64,000 bases of DNA from the NCBI GenBank assembly GCA_964036315.1, contig OZ038507.1, positions 58,824,502 to 58,888,501 of the forward strand, read 5' to 3'. The position numbers were made by a program, and so were the translations under genes. Numbering within the stretch: position 1 is the first letter of the stretch; every line of letters starts with the position of its first letter. Below, piece by piece: positions 46,057 to 57,574 of this stretch. The notes beneath the pieces were generated by a model that searched no databases, was not told the DNA's origin, and saw nothing but the letters and a program-made list of their open reading frames with translations. The DNA comes from Acanthosepion esculentum. Taxonomy: Eukaryota > Mollusca > Cephalopoda > Sepiida > Sepiidae.

Positions 46057-46174
46057 CAGGGTGGCTCGACACTCTTGTCACCCATACGTAATATAATTCT
46101 TAATTTCATACATCTGACACGACCTCCTTCAGTTTGCAAGTCAGGGAGAGGTGACAAGACATTTGAACCACCTG
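46057..46174. mobile_element. 118-bp MITE
   Basis: Inverted ends cagggtggctcgacactctt and (reverse) caggtggttcaaatgtcttg, both running into gtcacc, with TA duplications at 46055-46056 and 46175-46176. Tc1/mariner-type miniature element by TSD. Confidence 0.75.
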
Positions 46175-46176
46175 TA

Positions 46177-47119
46177 TTTTAAAAACTACTTTAAAACGTA
46201 GTTTTAAATTAGTTTTTGAAATTCTGGCAAAGTTTTTTTTTTTTTTTTTAAATAGCTGATTATCGCCAGTTAAGCCGTCTTTTATTGCAATGTAATCCCA
46301 TTTATTAAAAAAAACTTAATAAAATAAAATATATTTTACTGAAACATTATTTGAGGATTATTAACTGATTTAAAGTATAATTAATCTGATTTGAAACAAG
46401 TATTATTTAATTTAAGTTTAAAATATCGCATAAATGTATTTTTAACCCAACAGTAGCTGTGTTTAAATTCGGCAGTAGATGTTTTGATGCGGTGACAGCC
46501 TGATAATATTGTTCTACGGAGTCTTTATCTGTTAAACATTATTAAAGAAAATGACGTGAGTGCCGTTTTCATGTAAGTTGTAGGTACTCAGTAATATTAA
46601 AAATTTAGGAAAATACAAATACACCAATTAAAAATTCAAAATTATTTTTAAAATATTGGTGTATTCGTATTAAGTTTTACTATTTATGATTTGTAAATAT
46701 AGTTTTTTAGTAGCACTTAAAAGGCTGAAATTAATACTGAATTTTAAAAGATTTAAAACTTAATAAATTCTTCAATTAAATTTAAAAAAAAATGAAAACA
46801 ATTCTTGTAAAAATTCATTATTCCTTGAAAATTTGTTTTTTCTTCGTAAGACAATAGTGTTCTTAATATATGTCATTTATAAAAGCATTTAAATGCTTTT
46901 CTAATTAAATTATATGATGGTTTTATTGCCTTTTTTTATTTTATGATTCAGAGCAGATTTTCGGTAAATGATGTTTCTGTTTGACAAAAACAAATTGATG
47001 ATTTATATTCTCCAAGGCGTCCTGTTTTAACTACTATAATTAGAAAGAGGCTGAAATGTAAATTTCTGAAAATTTCATAAAATTAAGTAAGTGGTAGTAA
47101 CGAATGTAAAAAATACGTT
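46177..47119. other. Unassigned very AT-rich stretch
   Basis: Long A/T-rich sequence without repeats or frames worth calling. Confidence 0.5.
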
Positions 47120-47470
47120 TTATAAAGAGGAGAGTGAACCGGGCGATAGGCGGGCCTCTCTACTCCTATTGTGGGAAATAAGAATAAATACAATTTCAGA
47201 CTTTAGGCAGAGACGTTAAAAGTATCGAGTTGAAGTAGACTTTACTAGTTTCCGGAAACCCAATCCTAAACAGGAAATAAGGGATAATCCTCTATTCCTG
47301 TTCAAAAGACCAGGGAGGTGTAGGAATCGGACGATAGGAAAACCCATCTACTCCTATTGAGGACAAAAATGTAAATAAATAATACATAAACTCTCAAAGC
47401 GGAGACGTTAGAAGTATAGAATTGAAGTAGACTTTAGAAGGAACCGGAAACCCAATCCGTAACAGAAAAG
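47120..47470 (+). repeat. ~190-bp tandem duplication of the 'gataggc' repeat
   Basis: Two units, each with cgatagg..., ctactcctattg, agacgtta(aa/ga)agtat, gaagtagactt and ccggaaacccaatcc. Related single units are at 14.95 (reverse) and 15.7 kb. Confidence 0.75.
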
Positions 47471-47819
47471 GAGCAGTAATTTTTTTGTTCTTGCGCATGG
47501 TCTTAAGTTAAACATGTTACATTTTTCTTTTTTTGTCTGCTAATATAACTTTGCATTTTCGAAGTTTCTTAATTCTGAGAGAAAGTTATTAATATTAGCA
47601 ATTTTCGTCGTCCTTATTTTCGACTGAGAATTTTGGAAATTTTTCTTCTTGTTCGTCGTTATTCTACTTTCATTTTATTTTTCTTTCTTTCTCACTCATT
47701 GGATAACTTTTGTTTTTCTAGCCATCAACCCGAATGATGACGTCATTTACTAAGTATTGTTTCGTCTGGCACAAAGCCCCAAAATGACAACCGATAGTTT
47801 CAGAGCTGAAAGACGAAAC

Positions 47820-47996
47820 TTGTTGTCTGTGATTAATTCTTTCTTTCTTTAGGTCGTTCGTTCGTTACTGTTTATTGTCCTATTTCTAATTTTCAATTCT
47901 TTCTTTCTTTCTTTCTTTCTTTCTTTCGTCCCTCCTTTCATACTTTTTTCTTTCGTCCTTTCTTGTTTGTAGACTTATATTTTCCAGTCTCAATAT

Positions 47997-48048
<52 letters not shown>

Positions 48049-48171
48049 TCAATCATTCATTCTTTCTTTTCTTTTATTGTCATATTTTTCAGTATTAATG
48101 TTGTTTGTTTTGTTTTCTTCTTTGTTTCTTTTTTCTTTCTTTCTTTCTTTTCTTGCTATATTAATTACTAT

Positions 48172-48219
<48 letters not shown>

Positions 48220-48639
48220 TTTATATTCCAGTTCAAGAAATCTCTCTTTTTCTGTCACTTCTTTCTGTCACTTCTTTCTGTCACTTCTTTCTTTCTTTCT
48301 TTCTTTCTTATTTTGTTTAATATTATTTCTTTCATTCTTTTGTTTGTTGCTATATTTTCTTTCTTTTTTTTTCTTTCTTTCTTTTTATATTTCCTAGTTG
48401 CAATAATCTCTCTTTCTATTTCTTTCTTTCTTTCTTTTCTCTTTTCTCTTTTCTCTCGTATATTTCTCTTATTCTCATATTTTCTATTGTCCGTATTCGT
48501 TCTCTCTTTCTTTAATTTTCTTTTCAGTATTAATATTGTGTGTTTCTTTCATCCTTTCTTTCTTTTCTTTGCTATAATCATTACTATTCTTTCTTTCTTT
48601 TTTATATACCAGTCAGAATAATCTCTTTCTTTCTTTATT

Positions 48640-48675
<36 letters not shown>

Positions 48676-48712
48676 TGACGTTTCCTTCTTTCTTTCTTTC
48701 CTCAGCCCACAA
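47820..48712. repeat. TTTC-rich polypyrimidine region
   Basis: Blocks of (TTTC)n at 47895-47930, 48000-48050, 48170-48220, 48285-48310 and 48620-48675 separated by recurring words such as atattttccag / atattccagt and ttcagtattaat. The long FSFFLSFFLS frames are artefacts. Confidence 0.9.
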
Positions 48713-49237
48713 ACGATATTAATTCCCTGCATTTCCTTGATCGTCTCTTTGTTTTTTGCATTTTATTCCCTGTCAGGTTTCATCATTCGTTTTGTCGTCT
48801 TTCGGCCAATCCGTCCACATCAATTACACCAACGGACATCCAGTGTGACCAGTCGTGGCCGCAGTGCATCACGTGATCAGTGACCGTGCGGTCAGTTCCG
48901 GCCCAGCTGCGAACCCCCACTCTTTCTGTTGGCAGTGGCCGGAGCGTCATGAATAATTCATCGTCATTAAATAACCGACGATTGCCAAAAAGCCCGCACG
49001 GCCATTTCTCATTCTAATTGTCTGGCCAAACACTGGTCAGCCCCTCCAGCCCACAATGGACAGACGCACGCCAACAGGGCACACAGACACACCGCGCGAA
49101 TCATTAGTCAGTCATGCACTTAAATGTAAGTGTGTGTGTATGTGTACATACAGAGACGCACAAACACAGACGGATACATAGATAGATATTCGTGCATCTG
49201 TGTGGATATGTATGTCAATAGAATCACAAATTCATAT
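48713..49237. other. Balanced-composition, apparently unique stretch
   Basis: 48713-49110 is moderately GC-rich and shows no match elsewhere in the window. It includes an E-box palindrome atcacgtgat and cggtcagttccggcccag. Function unknown. Confidence 0.45.
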
Positions 49238-49313
49238 ACATATATATATATATATTTCATAGTACGCAAATATAAATATATACGCCTGTCTCCGTGTGCG
49301 CGCGCTGGTTTAT

Positions 49314-49388
<75 letters not shown>

Positions 49389-49550
49389 AAATATCATATA
49401 ATAAAATATATATATAATATAATATAATATAATAAAATATAATAAAATATATTTATATAATATAATATAATAAAATATATATACAATATAATATAATAAA
49501 ATATATATATATATATATATAAAATGTAAAATTATATATCTTTATGTCAT

Positions 49551-49638
<88 letters not shown>

Positions 49639-49972
49639 GAAATGAAGAGGTTATAATGGTTCCAACGAGAGAAAAGTGTGTATATTAAAAAGAAGAGTTT
49701 TACACAACACGTGTTTCTGATCTTACGACCGTCTTCAGGTAAAGGGTGGAGATTTCCACATATTATTAAAAATAATTATTAAAGGAAAAAAATTAATTAT
49801 TTTTAATAATTATTTTTAATAATATGTGGAAATCTCCACACTTTACCTGAAGACGGTCGTAAGATCAGAAACACGTGTTGTGTAAAACTATGTAAAACTA
49901 TGAAAAATAAAGAATAATATTTTTTTAAAAAAACCCACATTACAACCAAAAAGGTTTGCGGTACCTCTCTTC

Positions 49973-50011
<39 letters not shown>
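49238..50011. repeat. TA-rich block with embedded ~81-bp foldback
   Basis: (TA)n 49318-49384 and 49498-49634, (AATAT)-like repeats 49395-49500, (TA)n 49980-50011. Between them an inverted repeat, arms 49698-49778 and 49808-49888, differs at about one base (cacgtgtttctgatcttacg, gaccgtcttcaggtaaag). On one strand each arm reads ctgaagac...gatcagaaacacg. Confidence 0.9.
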
Positions 50012-50012
<1 letters not shown>

Positions 50013-50084
50013 GACATAAGGATATATAATTTATGTATCAAGAAATAGTATTGAGAAATTAGTATGAGAAATTGTAAAAAATAT

Positions 50085-50990
50085 TTGTGACGCGTTTCTT
50101 CCGTTAGGACGTCATTGGACTGAGCTTTGTTGATGTTGCCAGGACTGCACATGCGCACGAAACGAGAGACGCTGTTAGTTTCAAAATTTTCTTAAGAATA
50201 TCTTTTCACTCAAGCCAAATTCATCCATTTTTCTCTCCATCACTTTTGTCCCTGACTACCTCACATTGTGACAACAGAAAATCTGCTTATAATGGTGATA
50301 TATTATAAGAGCCTGAACACAAATTTATTGTAGCTGAACCATCCACCAAGTCACTTTCCAGACATCTTCGTCTCATTGAATTATTTTCTCTTTTAATCAC
50401 AATAGCATTCCGTATGCCAAAATTGTGACCAGTTTCGTTACAGTGAAGAACCAATGTGTTTTGCGTGTTGTTATTTAAAATGTCCCTTTTGTGTTCATAC
50501 AGTCTTTTATTAAAATTTCTTGATATTTCTCAAGTGTATTCATACTGACAATTCCTGCATTTGTAAGAGTAAATTGCTCCTTCAAGTTTTGGCTTGTTAT
50601 TTTGTTTTTTATTGATTAAATCTTTGATTGTTTTAGATGTAGCTGTGACAAATTTATGCTGAGTTTAGATAAATTCTTTTCGGTTGTAGTTGGGATAGAA
50701 TTAGTGGGTAGAATAATATATTTTTTGATTCGTTGGGTTTGTCAGGAAGGACAGCTTTTCTATTTTTTTTAACATTTTATGAACTTTTTGTTTCGCATTG
50801 ATTTGATAGTGTATTGAAAGTATTTTCAATACATTTCTCCTCTTCGTGTAATTATTAAGGGCAGCAAATTCTTAGTGCTCTTAAATAGAATCCAATGATC
50901 ATTCCAAATTTTATTTTGACGTTATGATGGGATTAGAAATTTATAAGCTCATTTTTATTGGTTGGACACTAAGTTTTAGGCTGTTGTAAG
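50085..50990 (-). mobile_element. Penelope-like element: GIY-YIG endonuclease end and 3' region
   Basis: Minus strand from about 50950: ALRICCPNNYTKRRNVLKIL, NAKQKVHKMLKKIEKLSF (RT-endonuclease linker), IYSYKCRNCQYEYT (GIY/YIG start region), ISRNFNKRLYEHKRDILNNN, LVLHCNETGHNFG (conserved H and GH) and RRRCLESDLVDGSATINLCS. PLE proteins pair an RT with this endonuclease. A few stops (one after YEYT, one near 50290) kill it. The 3' region (50090-50280) matches 41.7-41.95 kb and ends at a (TA)n. Confidence 0.8.
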
Positions 50991-51232
50991 CTCAGTGTAA
51001 CATGATGTTTAAGAAAAGTAAAGTATTGTTTTTTTTTCTATTTCGTATGTAACTTCTATTGTGTATTTGACTTTGTTTAGTTTATCTAAAATATCCGGTA
51101 AGATAAAAATAAAAACTAAATTAAAACTTTAATATATAAACGTTAACATATAATATATAAACTTTAATATGTAATAAATATAATTCGGAAAACCTTGCTT
51201 CTTTTCCATCAGTATTTTGCATGTCATAATTG

Positions 51233-51880
51233 ATTTTGTAAAATGTTGTAACCTAGAAAGGGTTATTGAATGAGGAGTAACGAAAACGGAGGTTGGAAAT
51301 GAAATGGTAATCTTTATAACAGCAAAAGAATACAATACTCGCCAGCGCCGTGAAGTAGGTAATCAACTGCTAGTGGTGGACTACTTAGACAGCATATTAC
51401 GATATTTACCTGTTTTTTTTTTTTTTGGTGATGATTTAAAATTATGTGTTAAGACGTGTTTATTTAATTATTGTCGCCTAAAATATTAGAATTAATTACT
51501 TATAATTTATATCATTCAAATTCGGAAGCTCACTCACCGGACATTAATGCCATAGGGATAAATCCGTTCTTTCTTGTAGAGGTGAGTCTATCACGTAATC
51601 TAATTTGAAATTGTTCGGTTATACGCATCAGATAATATTTTTAATAATCGAATCATAGAAAGGGGTGCGAGTAAAAAAATATTAATAAATTATTAATAAA
51701 AAAATTAATAAAAAAATTAATAAAATTGTTGTAAACTAGAATGAGGAATAACCAAAACGGAGGTTGGAAATGAAATGGTAATCTTTATAACATCAACAAA
51801 ATACAATACTCGCCAGCAGCGTGAAGTAGGTAAACCACTGCTAGTGGTGAACGACTTAGACAGCATATTACCCTCACTTA
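51233..51880 (+). repeat. Pair of ~150-bp direct repeats of unknown type
   Basis: 51245-51405 and 51728-51880 share aaaacggaggttggaaatga, aatggtaatctttataaca, caatactcgccagc and gcatattac. The plus frames read GNEMVIFITA..YNTRQ.REVG.LLVV; not recognised. Spacing about 483 bp. Confidence 0.75.
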
Positions 51881-52021
51881 CAATAGTGTCCAAGCTTTTT
51901 ATGAGGATTGGAACATACCTATTAGTGTTCATAGGTACGGAATATAACAGCAAAATGCTCTCGAGAAGTGTTATGCAATATCAGTCTTCCGATATGTCAG
52001 TGAATGCTGGAAAATCTCCTC

Positions 52022-52390
52022 ATAGTTGAAGAAGAGACTAGAGGCAACAGAAATGTGGCTCTACAGAAGCATGCTGAGAATAACATGGACTGAACATGTG
52101 AGCAACGACGAAGTTTTAGAGAAAATGGAAACAAAAAGGACACATACTTAACATCAGGAAAAGTGTTGACATTTCTGGGAGTCATAATGAGGCAAGAGGA
52201 CTTGGAAAATTTGATACACACAGGACATATTGAAATTAAGAGGCGGAGAGGAAACTTTGCATAACCTGTCGTGTTTGAACCAATGGACGACGGAGCAGGC
52301 TTTGGAAGAGATTGAAAAAGACGAAAGTTATTAAGAGCTACAGCAAATTGTCGATAGTAAGGGTCGCCAATGTCCTGGAGGGACAGACCT
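52022..52390 (+). mobile_element. RTE-type retrotransposon 3' end (satellite parent), copy with GAA tail
   Basis: Begins at ttgaagaagagactagaggc; encodes LEATEMWLYRSMLRITWTEH VSNDEVLEKMETKRT almost as in the satellite, then shifts into the ancestral continuation (LGS..RQEDLENLI-like, KRRRGKLCIT, IKSYSKLSIVRVANVLEGQT). Immediately followed by (GAA)n. This copy is closest in sequence to the satellite monomer. Confidence 0.85.
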
Positions 52391-53088
52391 ATAGAAGAAG
52401 AAGAAGAAGAAGAAGAAGAAGAAGAAGAAGAAGAAGAAGAAGAAGAAGAAGAAGAAGAAGAAGAAAGAAGATGAAAGAAGAAGAAGAAAAAGAACAAGAA
52501 AGAAGAATATGAAGAGAGAAGAAGAAGAAAGAAGAAGGAAAAAAAGAAGAAAGAAAAAAGAAGAAGAAAGAAAAAAGAAGAAAAGAAGAAGTAAAGGAGA
52601 AAGAAGAAGAAACAGTAAGAAGAAGAAAGAAGAAGGAGAAAGGAGAAGAAGAAATAGTAATAAGAAGAAATAGAAGAAAGAAAGAAATAAAAAAGAAGAA
52701 AAAGGAGAAAGAACAAGAAGAAGAAAAAGTAGAAAGAAGAAAGAACAAGAAGAAGGAGAAGAAGAAGTAGAAGAATAAAGAAAGAAAGAAAGAAAGAAAG
52801 AAAGAAAAAAGCAGAAGAAAGAAGAAGAAAAGGAGAAAGAAAAAGAAGAAAGAAGAAGAAAGAAAAAGAAGAAGTAGAAAGAAGAAGAAAGAAGAAGAAA
52901 AAGGAGAAGAAGAAGAAAGAAGAAATAAGAAAAAGAAGGAGAAGAAAAAGAAAAAAGAAGAAGAAATAAGAAGGAGAAGAAGAAGAAAAAGAAGAAGAGG
53001 AAGAAAAAGAAGTAGAAGAAAAAAGAAGAAAGACGAAGAAAGAAGAAGACGAAAGAAGAAGAAAAAGAAGAACAAAGAAGAGGAAAAA
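52391..53088. repeat. ~700-bp GAA-rich polypurine tract
   Basis: (GAA)n 52393-52465, then degenerate GAA/GAAA/GGA purine-only sequence to 53088 with very few pyrimidines. It starts exactly at the 3' end of the retrotransposon, as its tail. Long frames of poly-Ser/Phe or poly-Arg are artefacts. Confidence 0.95.
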
Positions 53089-53466
53089 ATCATAATTGTT
53101 TATCTCCGTTGTCGTATAGTTCTGTATTTATAAAGAACGATCGAAAACTGTCAGTAAAGGAAACACAATCGACTGACGACTGCCTCTCCTGTCGAAATAA
53201 TTACAGGAGATTAATCTCTATCGTGTTTACTTGTTTAACTACTCGATAGTTGTGGCAACATCTCTTTGTCAAGACCTTTATGGTAATGGCGTGAGGAAAG
53301 GTGGAATTATTCCCAAGTGTCAGAGCATAACGTTAACATGAATGGCCGCTATTGTAATTCGAACCTTCGCTGATTCACATCAAACCACATCCAGTTTATT
53401 TATTAAAGTTCAAAGACATGAATGGCGCCTAAATATACGCAGAAAAAATCGGCAGCAACACAACAG
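53089..53466. other. Apparently unique stretch
   Basis: No recognised repeat or gene; contains ttacaggagattaatctc. Confidence 0.45.
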
Positions 53467-53556
<90 letters not shown>

Positions 53557-53558
53557 GC

Positions 53559-53590
<32 letters not shown>

Positions 53591-53609
53591 GTATATATAT
53601 ATATACGTG

Positions 53610-53643
<34 letters not shown>

Positions 53644-53674
53644 TATGTGCACACATACATATATATATATATAC

Positions 53675-53717
<43 letters not shown>

Positions 53718-53933
53718 AGTATTATAATTGTTTAAAAAAAAATATAATTCCCTCGCTACATAAGAGTTCTTGAGGTTTTTGGCTCTTGTTTTTGAAACAT
53801 GAGAACTCTTATGTAGCGAAGGAATCATATTTTTTTAAAATAATTATAATTTAAGCTCTACTTCTGCATGGAGGACATGGAGCATGGAGAACTCAAGATT
53901 TACCTAACGTGTTTCCTATTTTTCTATATATTA

Positions 53934-53990
<57 letters not shown>
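53467..53990. repeat. (TA)n blocks flanking a ~50-bp-arm foldback
   Basis: TA-rich 53467-53714 with single-base interruptions (tgtata, tgcata, cgtgta). Inverted repeat 53708-53757 and 53800-53850 (ctcgctacataagagttct and its inverse) around a 40-bp loop. (TA)n 53937-53985. A related unpaired arm lies at 55080-55125. Confidence 0.9.
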
Positions 53991-54189
53991 TAAGTAACTA
54001 TACTTCGAACTCTTGATTTAACAATAGCCAAATCAATCACGAAGGAAAAAAGGTTTTAAAAAAAGAAAGAGCCAGGAACATGAAAGTCTGTCGAAAATAA
54101 TCGCACAGATACAGGTTCAAGGCCCAAAGAAAAACCCCGATACGAGTAAACAACTAACTAAAGAGCTCAATACAAACGTAGAGCAAACC

Positions 54190-54287
54190 TAGTCAAATCT
54201 AATGAGCCAGACACACCTACCAAGGTTTCACTTAGGCAGATCGTCAGGGTTGGCTGGATCGGTAGGTCTGTCTGGCTCATTAGGTTT

Positions 54288-54348
<61 letters not shown>
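54190..54348. repeat. ~33-bp inverted repeat followed by (TA)n
   Basis: Arms 54191-54225 (agtcaaatctaatgagccag) and 54259-54292 (inverse) with loop ccaaggtttcacttaggcag...; (TA)n 54293-54348. Confidence 0.85.
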
Positions 54349-54352
<4 letters not shown>

Positions 54353-54779
54353 GATATTAAAACATGTTAAAAATCTCTACATAATGGCAATTACGTTTGA
54401 ACAGTACAAATGTCTCCTCGGTTGATGTTAAACTACTGGCGAGTGAAAGATTAATTTAATTTCGAAAGCAGAATCCTTTTTACAAATAGGCTTGTGTGCT
54501 TTGCCGTAATTAGCCAATCGAATGTGACCTACGCTAAATTCAAATTCCCCGGAAAAAATTGTTAATATAAGTTATGGCCAGAGGTTGTCTGCATATAATT
54601 CCTAGACAATTTCCTTATGGCTACATTACAAATGTAGCTGATGATTGCATTTAGCATGAAACAGACTGTCGCCTCTGAATGTTAACTTCAATGTTCAATT
54701 TTATACTTACATACGCTCTATGTCTGACATTGAGCACTTTATCCCAATACATATATAGCACACCTTGAAACTATATTTG

Positions 54780-54783
<4 letters not shown>
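54349..54783. other. Unassigned AT-rich stretch
   Basis: No recognised coding sequence or repeat. A short (TA)n (54785-54838) follows. Confidence 0.5.
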
Positions 54784-54844
<61 letters not shown>

Positions 54845-55136
54845 ACAGTAAGATATAAAATCCGGTGTTCTTATAGATATTTTTATTTTTACACAATACT
54901 GCTCAATGTAAATTTACAAAGCACTAATATTGGAAACACTCAATTATGAATCTTTGCCGTGCCTTTGAAACCGTAAATTAAAAAAAAAAAAAAGTTACTC
55001 CAAAATTCGCTTGACAAGGAAATGGAAGTAATGTCTTTAATTTAATAACACAATTAAATTCGAAGGCTTTAGCTTCCATTTTTGAAACATGGTTATCACT
55101 GTGTAGCGAAAAAAAACATATTTTAAATCAATTAAT

Positions 55137-55211
<75 letters not shown>
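54784..55211. repeat. Two (TA)n tracts with interspersed sequence
   Basis: (TA)n 54785-54838 and 55142-55211. Between them 55070-55125 (ccatttttgaaacatgg, gtgtagcgaaaaaa) resembles one arm of the 53.7-kb foldback. Confidence 0.8.
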
Positions 55212-55216
<5 letters not shown>

Positions 55217-55311
55217 CATTCAGACATGATTCATGAAATAATATAGATATATTATGTTTATTTATTTTTATAATATTACTTTCTAGCCCTCTGATCAGCT
55301 TCTCGGTGTTA

Positions 55312-55960
55312 AGTTGGAATCGTATCCTGTAAATTGCTCACTGTCAATTGCTCGAAAAATAATTTCTCGAACTATCAATTGCTCGAAAGGCAGTTTGCTC
55401 GAAACCTGTGGTTAAAAATATAAATCTACATTGTTTCTAATATTTACTATAAGATAAAATAATACAACTTTATTTTTGTTAACTGAACAATTAAAATTAA
55501 AGAACGAGTACATTTATATAGCAGGTCTTATTTTTTTCCTCGAAAGGCAGTTTGCTCGAAACCTGTGATTAAAAAAAAACAAAAAACACGTGCTAATCAT
55601 TTCCTTTTATTACACATTTCCAGTAAATCTTATTGTTCACTGTTTTGTCCCTAATATATAGATATCCATCCAAACACAATTTCTTCTTTCCTTTTTCGCT
55701 CTCAACAAAAGTTATGGCCATCACTAGGGTTCGAGATCTCCAAAATTACTGAAATAGAAAACAAATATAGAAAAAAAAATCAGGACTGCTAAAGTTGAGT
55801 GCCGTGGCTCCTTTTATATCCAACTCCGTTGAGGTGTCGTGAGACGGTGCAGTTTACATGGTACTTGGAGCTTCGAAATTACTTCGAGCAATTGATAGTT
55901 CGAGAAATCATTTTTCGAGATATTAATTTCGAGCAGTTTACCTAGATCCAGTTGGAATTC
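55312..55960. mobile_element. Possible non-autonomous DNA transposon with ~85-bp TIRs
   Basis: Left 55312-55405 and right 55868-55960 are inverted copies (~75% by eye), both made of spaced ctcgaa words (caattgctcgaa, tttctcgaactatcaattgc). The internal word tcgaaaggcagtttgctcga recurs at 55384 and 55540. No transposase. Family unknown. Confidence 0.6.
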
Positions 55961-56248
55961 ATCAAGCAAGGTGCCGTAGATTTTTTTTTTCTTACCCAAG
56001 TATCTTCGATCTCCTTCGAGATTCATCCTCAGGGCCGAAAATCAAAGACAAACTCATGGTAACTTATTGTCCCTGAAATTGGGAGGCTTGGTTTGGGAAA
56101 AAAAAATTTAAAAAAATAGTAACATATCTACAACGGATAAATTTTAAATTTTTTTAAATAATTAATTTAATTAATTATTAATTTTACAAAAATCACCATG
56201 GCAAATATTATCGGTCTATATTTCTGAGATGAGGTATTATGTAAACTA

Positions 56249-56592
56249 TTTACATTGTTCGGACTATTGTCCTCATCTCTGTCGCCATATTTATTACAAC
56301 GTTTCGGCCGTTGCACGCTCAGGCCTTCTTCAGGTGTTTGGAATGTCGAACTGAACCCTTTATTTCGCTCGCTGGCGTAGACTGTTCCAGTTCCACTTGC
56401 CATGTTTAATGGATGTCAGTTATCAGTTCAATACCCGATTAAGACAGTGGAGAACTTGGAGAGGGCAATTAACAGGAGATAACTGATAACTGACATTCCA
56501 ACTACCCGAAGAAGGCTGGAGCGTACAACGGCCGAAATGTTGTAATAAATATGGCGACAAAGATGAGGACAATAGTCCGAATAATGTAAATA
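56249..56592. mobile_element. Foldback element, ~100-bp arms
   Basis: Left arm 56249-56348 and right arm 56492-56592 are inverse copies (ggactattgtcctcatct, gccatatttattacaac, gtttcggccgttg). The centre holds a smaller inverted pair gtcagttatcag / ctgataactgac. Same family as 14.63-14.88 kb. Confidence 0.85.
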
Positions 56593-56780
56593 GTGGGAAA
56601 CGATCATAATTATAATAAGTTTGTCTTTGCAATTCACCCCTGGGACTGATCTCGAAGGAGATCAAAAGTAATTGGGTAGGAAAAAACTACGACGTCTTCC
56701 TTGATGAATTTCATCTTAACATCAAGAATATAATTAGAGAAATAGAAAGGAATATTAGAAAAAAGAATATACATAATATG

Positions 56781-56882
<102 letters not shown>

Positions 56883-57177
56883 GTCTATTCCTTTTTCTAA
56901 TATTACATATCTGAATCACTACTAAATAGTGACTGTCAATTTCACTCCTCGAGGTCTGAGGTTCGATATTGACTGTCATAACGCAGTGTTGATTTTTCTC
57001 CATAAACTCTTTATTTCCACCAATAAGCATTATTCGTCGATAAAAATTTAAACAATCAAATATATTTTATCTACAATCCCTGTCACAGATTCCTGCTCCG
57101 GCACACATGTATTTGTTCAGCCTGCCTGTGGTGTATACTACAACTATGCTTAGCGAACCTTAGAGTTTCTAGGAGAA

Positions 57178-57442
57178 ACATCTATCTATCTATCTATCTA
57201 TCTATCGCATTCTGTTCCTATCTATATATCTCTAACTATCTATCTATCTCGTTCTGTTCAGATCTATCTATCTATCTATCTATCGATCTCATTCTGTTCC
57301 CATCTATATATCTCTAACTATCTATCTATCTCGTTCTGTTCAGATCTATCTATCTGTGTTCAGATCTATCTATCTATCTATCTATCTATCAATCTATCTA
57401 TCTATCTATCTATCTATCTCATTCTGTTCCTATCTATATATC

Positions 57443-57509
<67 letters not shown>

Positions 57510-57521
57510 CATTCTGTTCCC

Positions 57522-57572
<51 letters not shown>

Positions 57573-57574
57573 AG
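57178..57574. repeat. CTAT array with recurring interruptions
   Basis: (CTAT)n broken by cattctgttcctatctata and cgttctgttcagatc, giving higher-order units. Complementary in style to the TAGA satellite at 24.8 kb. Confidence 0.95.

Noticed and set aside
47963..48722. Frames rich in SFFLSFF as membrane proteins
   Set aside because: Translations of (TTTC)n; the apparent hydrophobicity is a by-product.
50085..50990. Host telomerase or structure-specific GIY-YIG nuclease gene
   Set aside because: Stops, sister fragments elsewhere in the window and the PLE-type linker point to a Penelope-like remnant.
52389..53093. Poly-Ser/Leu/Phe and poly-Arg frames
   Set aside because: Translations of the GAA polypurine tract.
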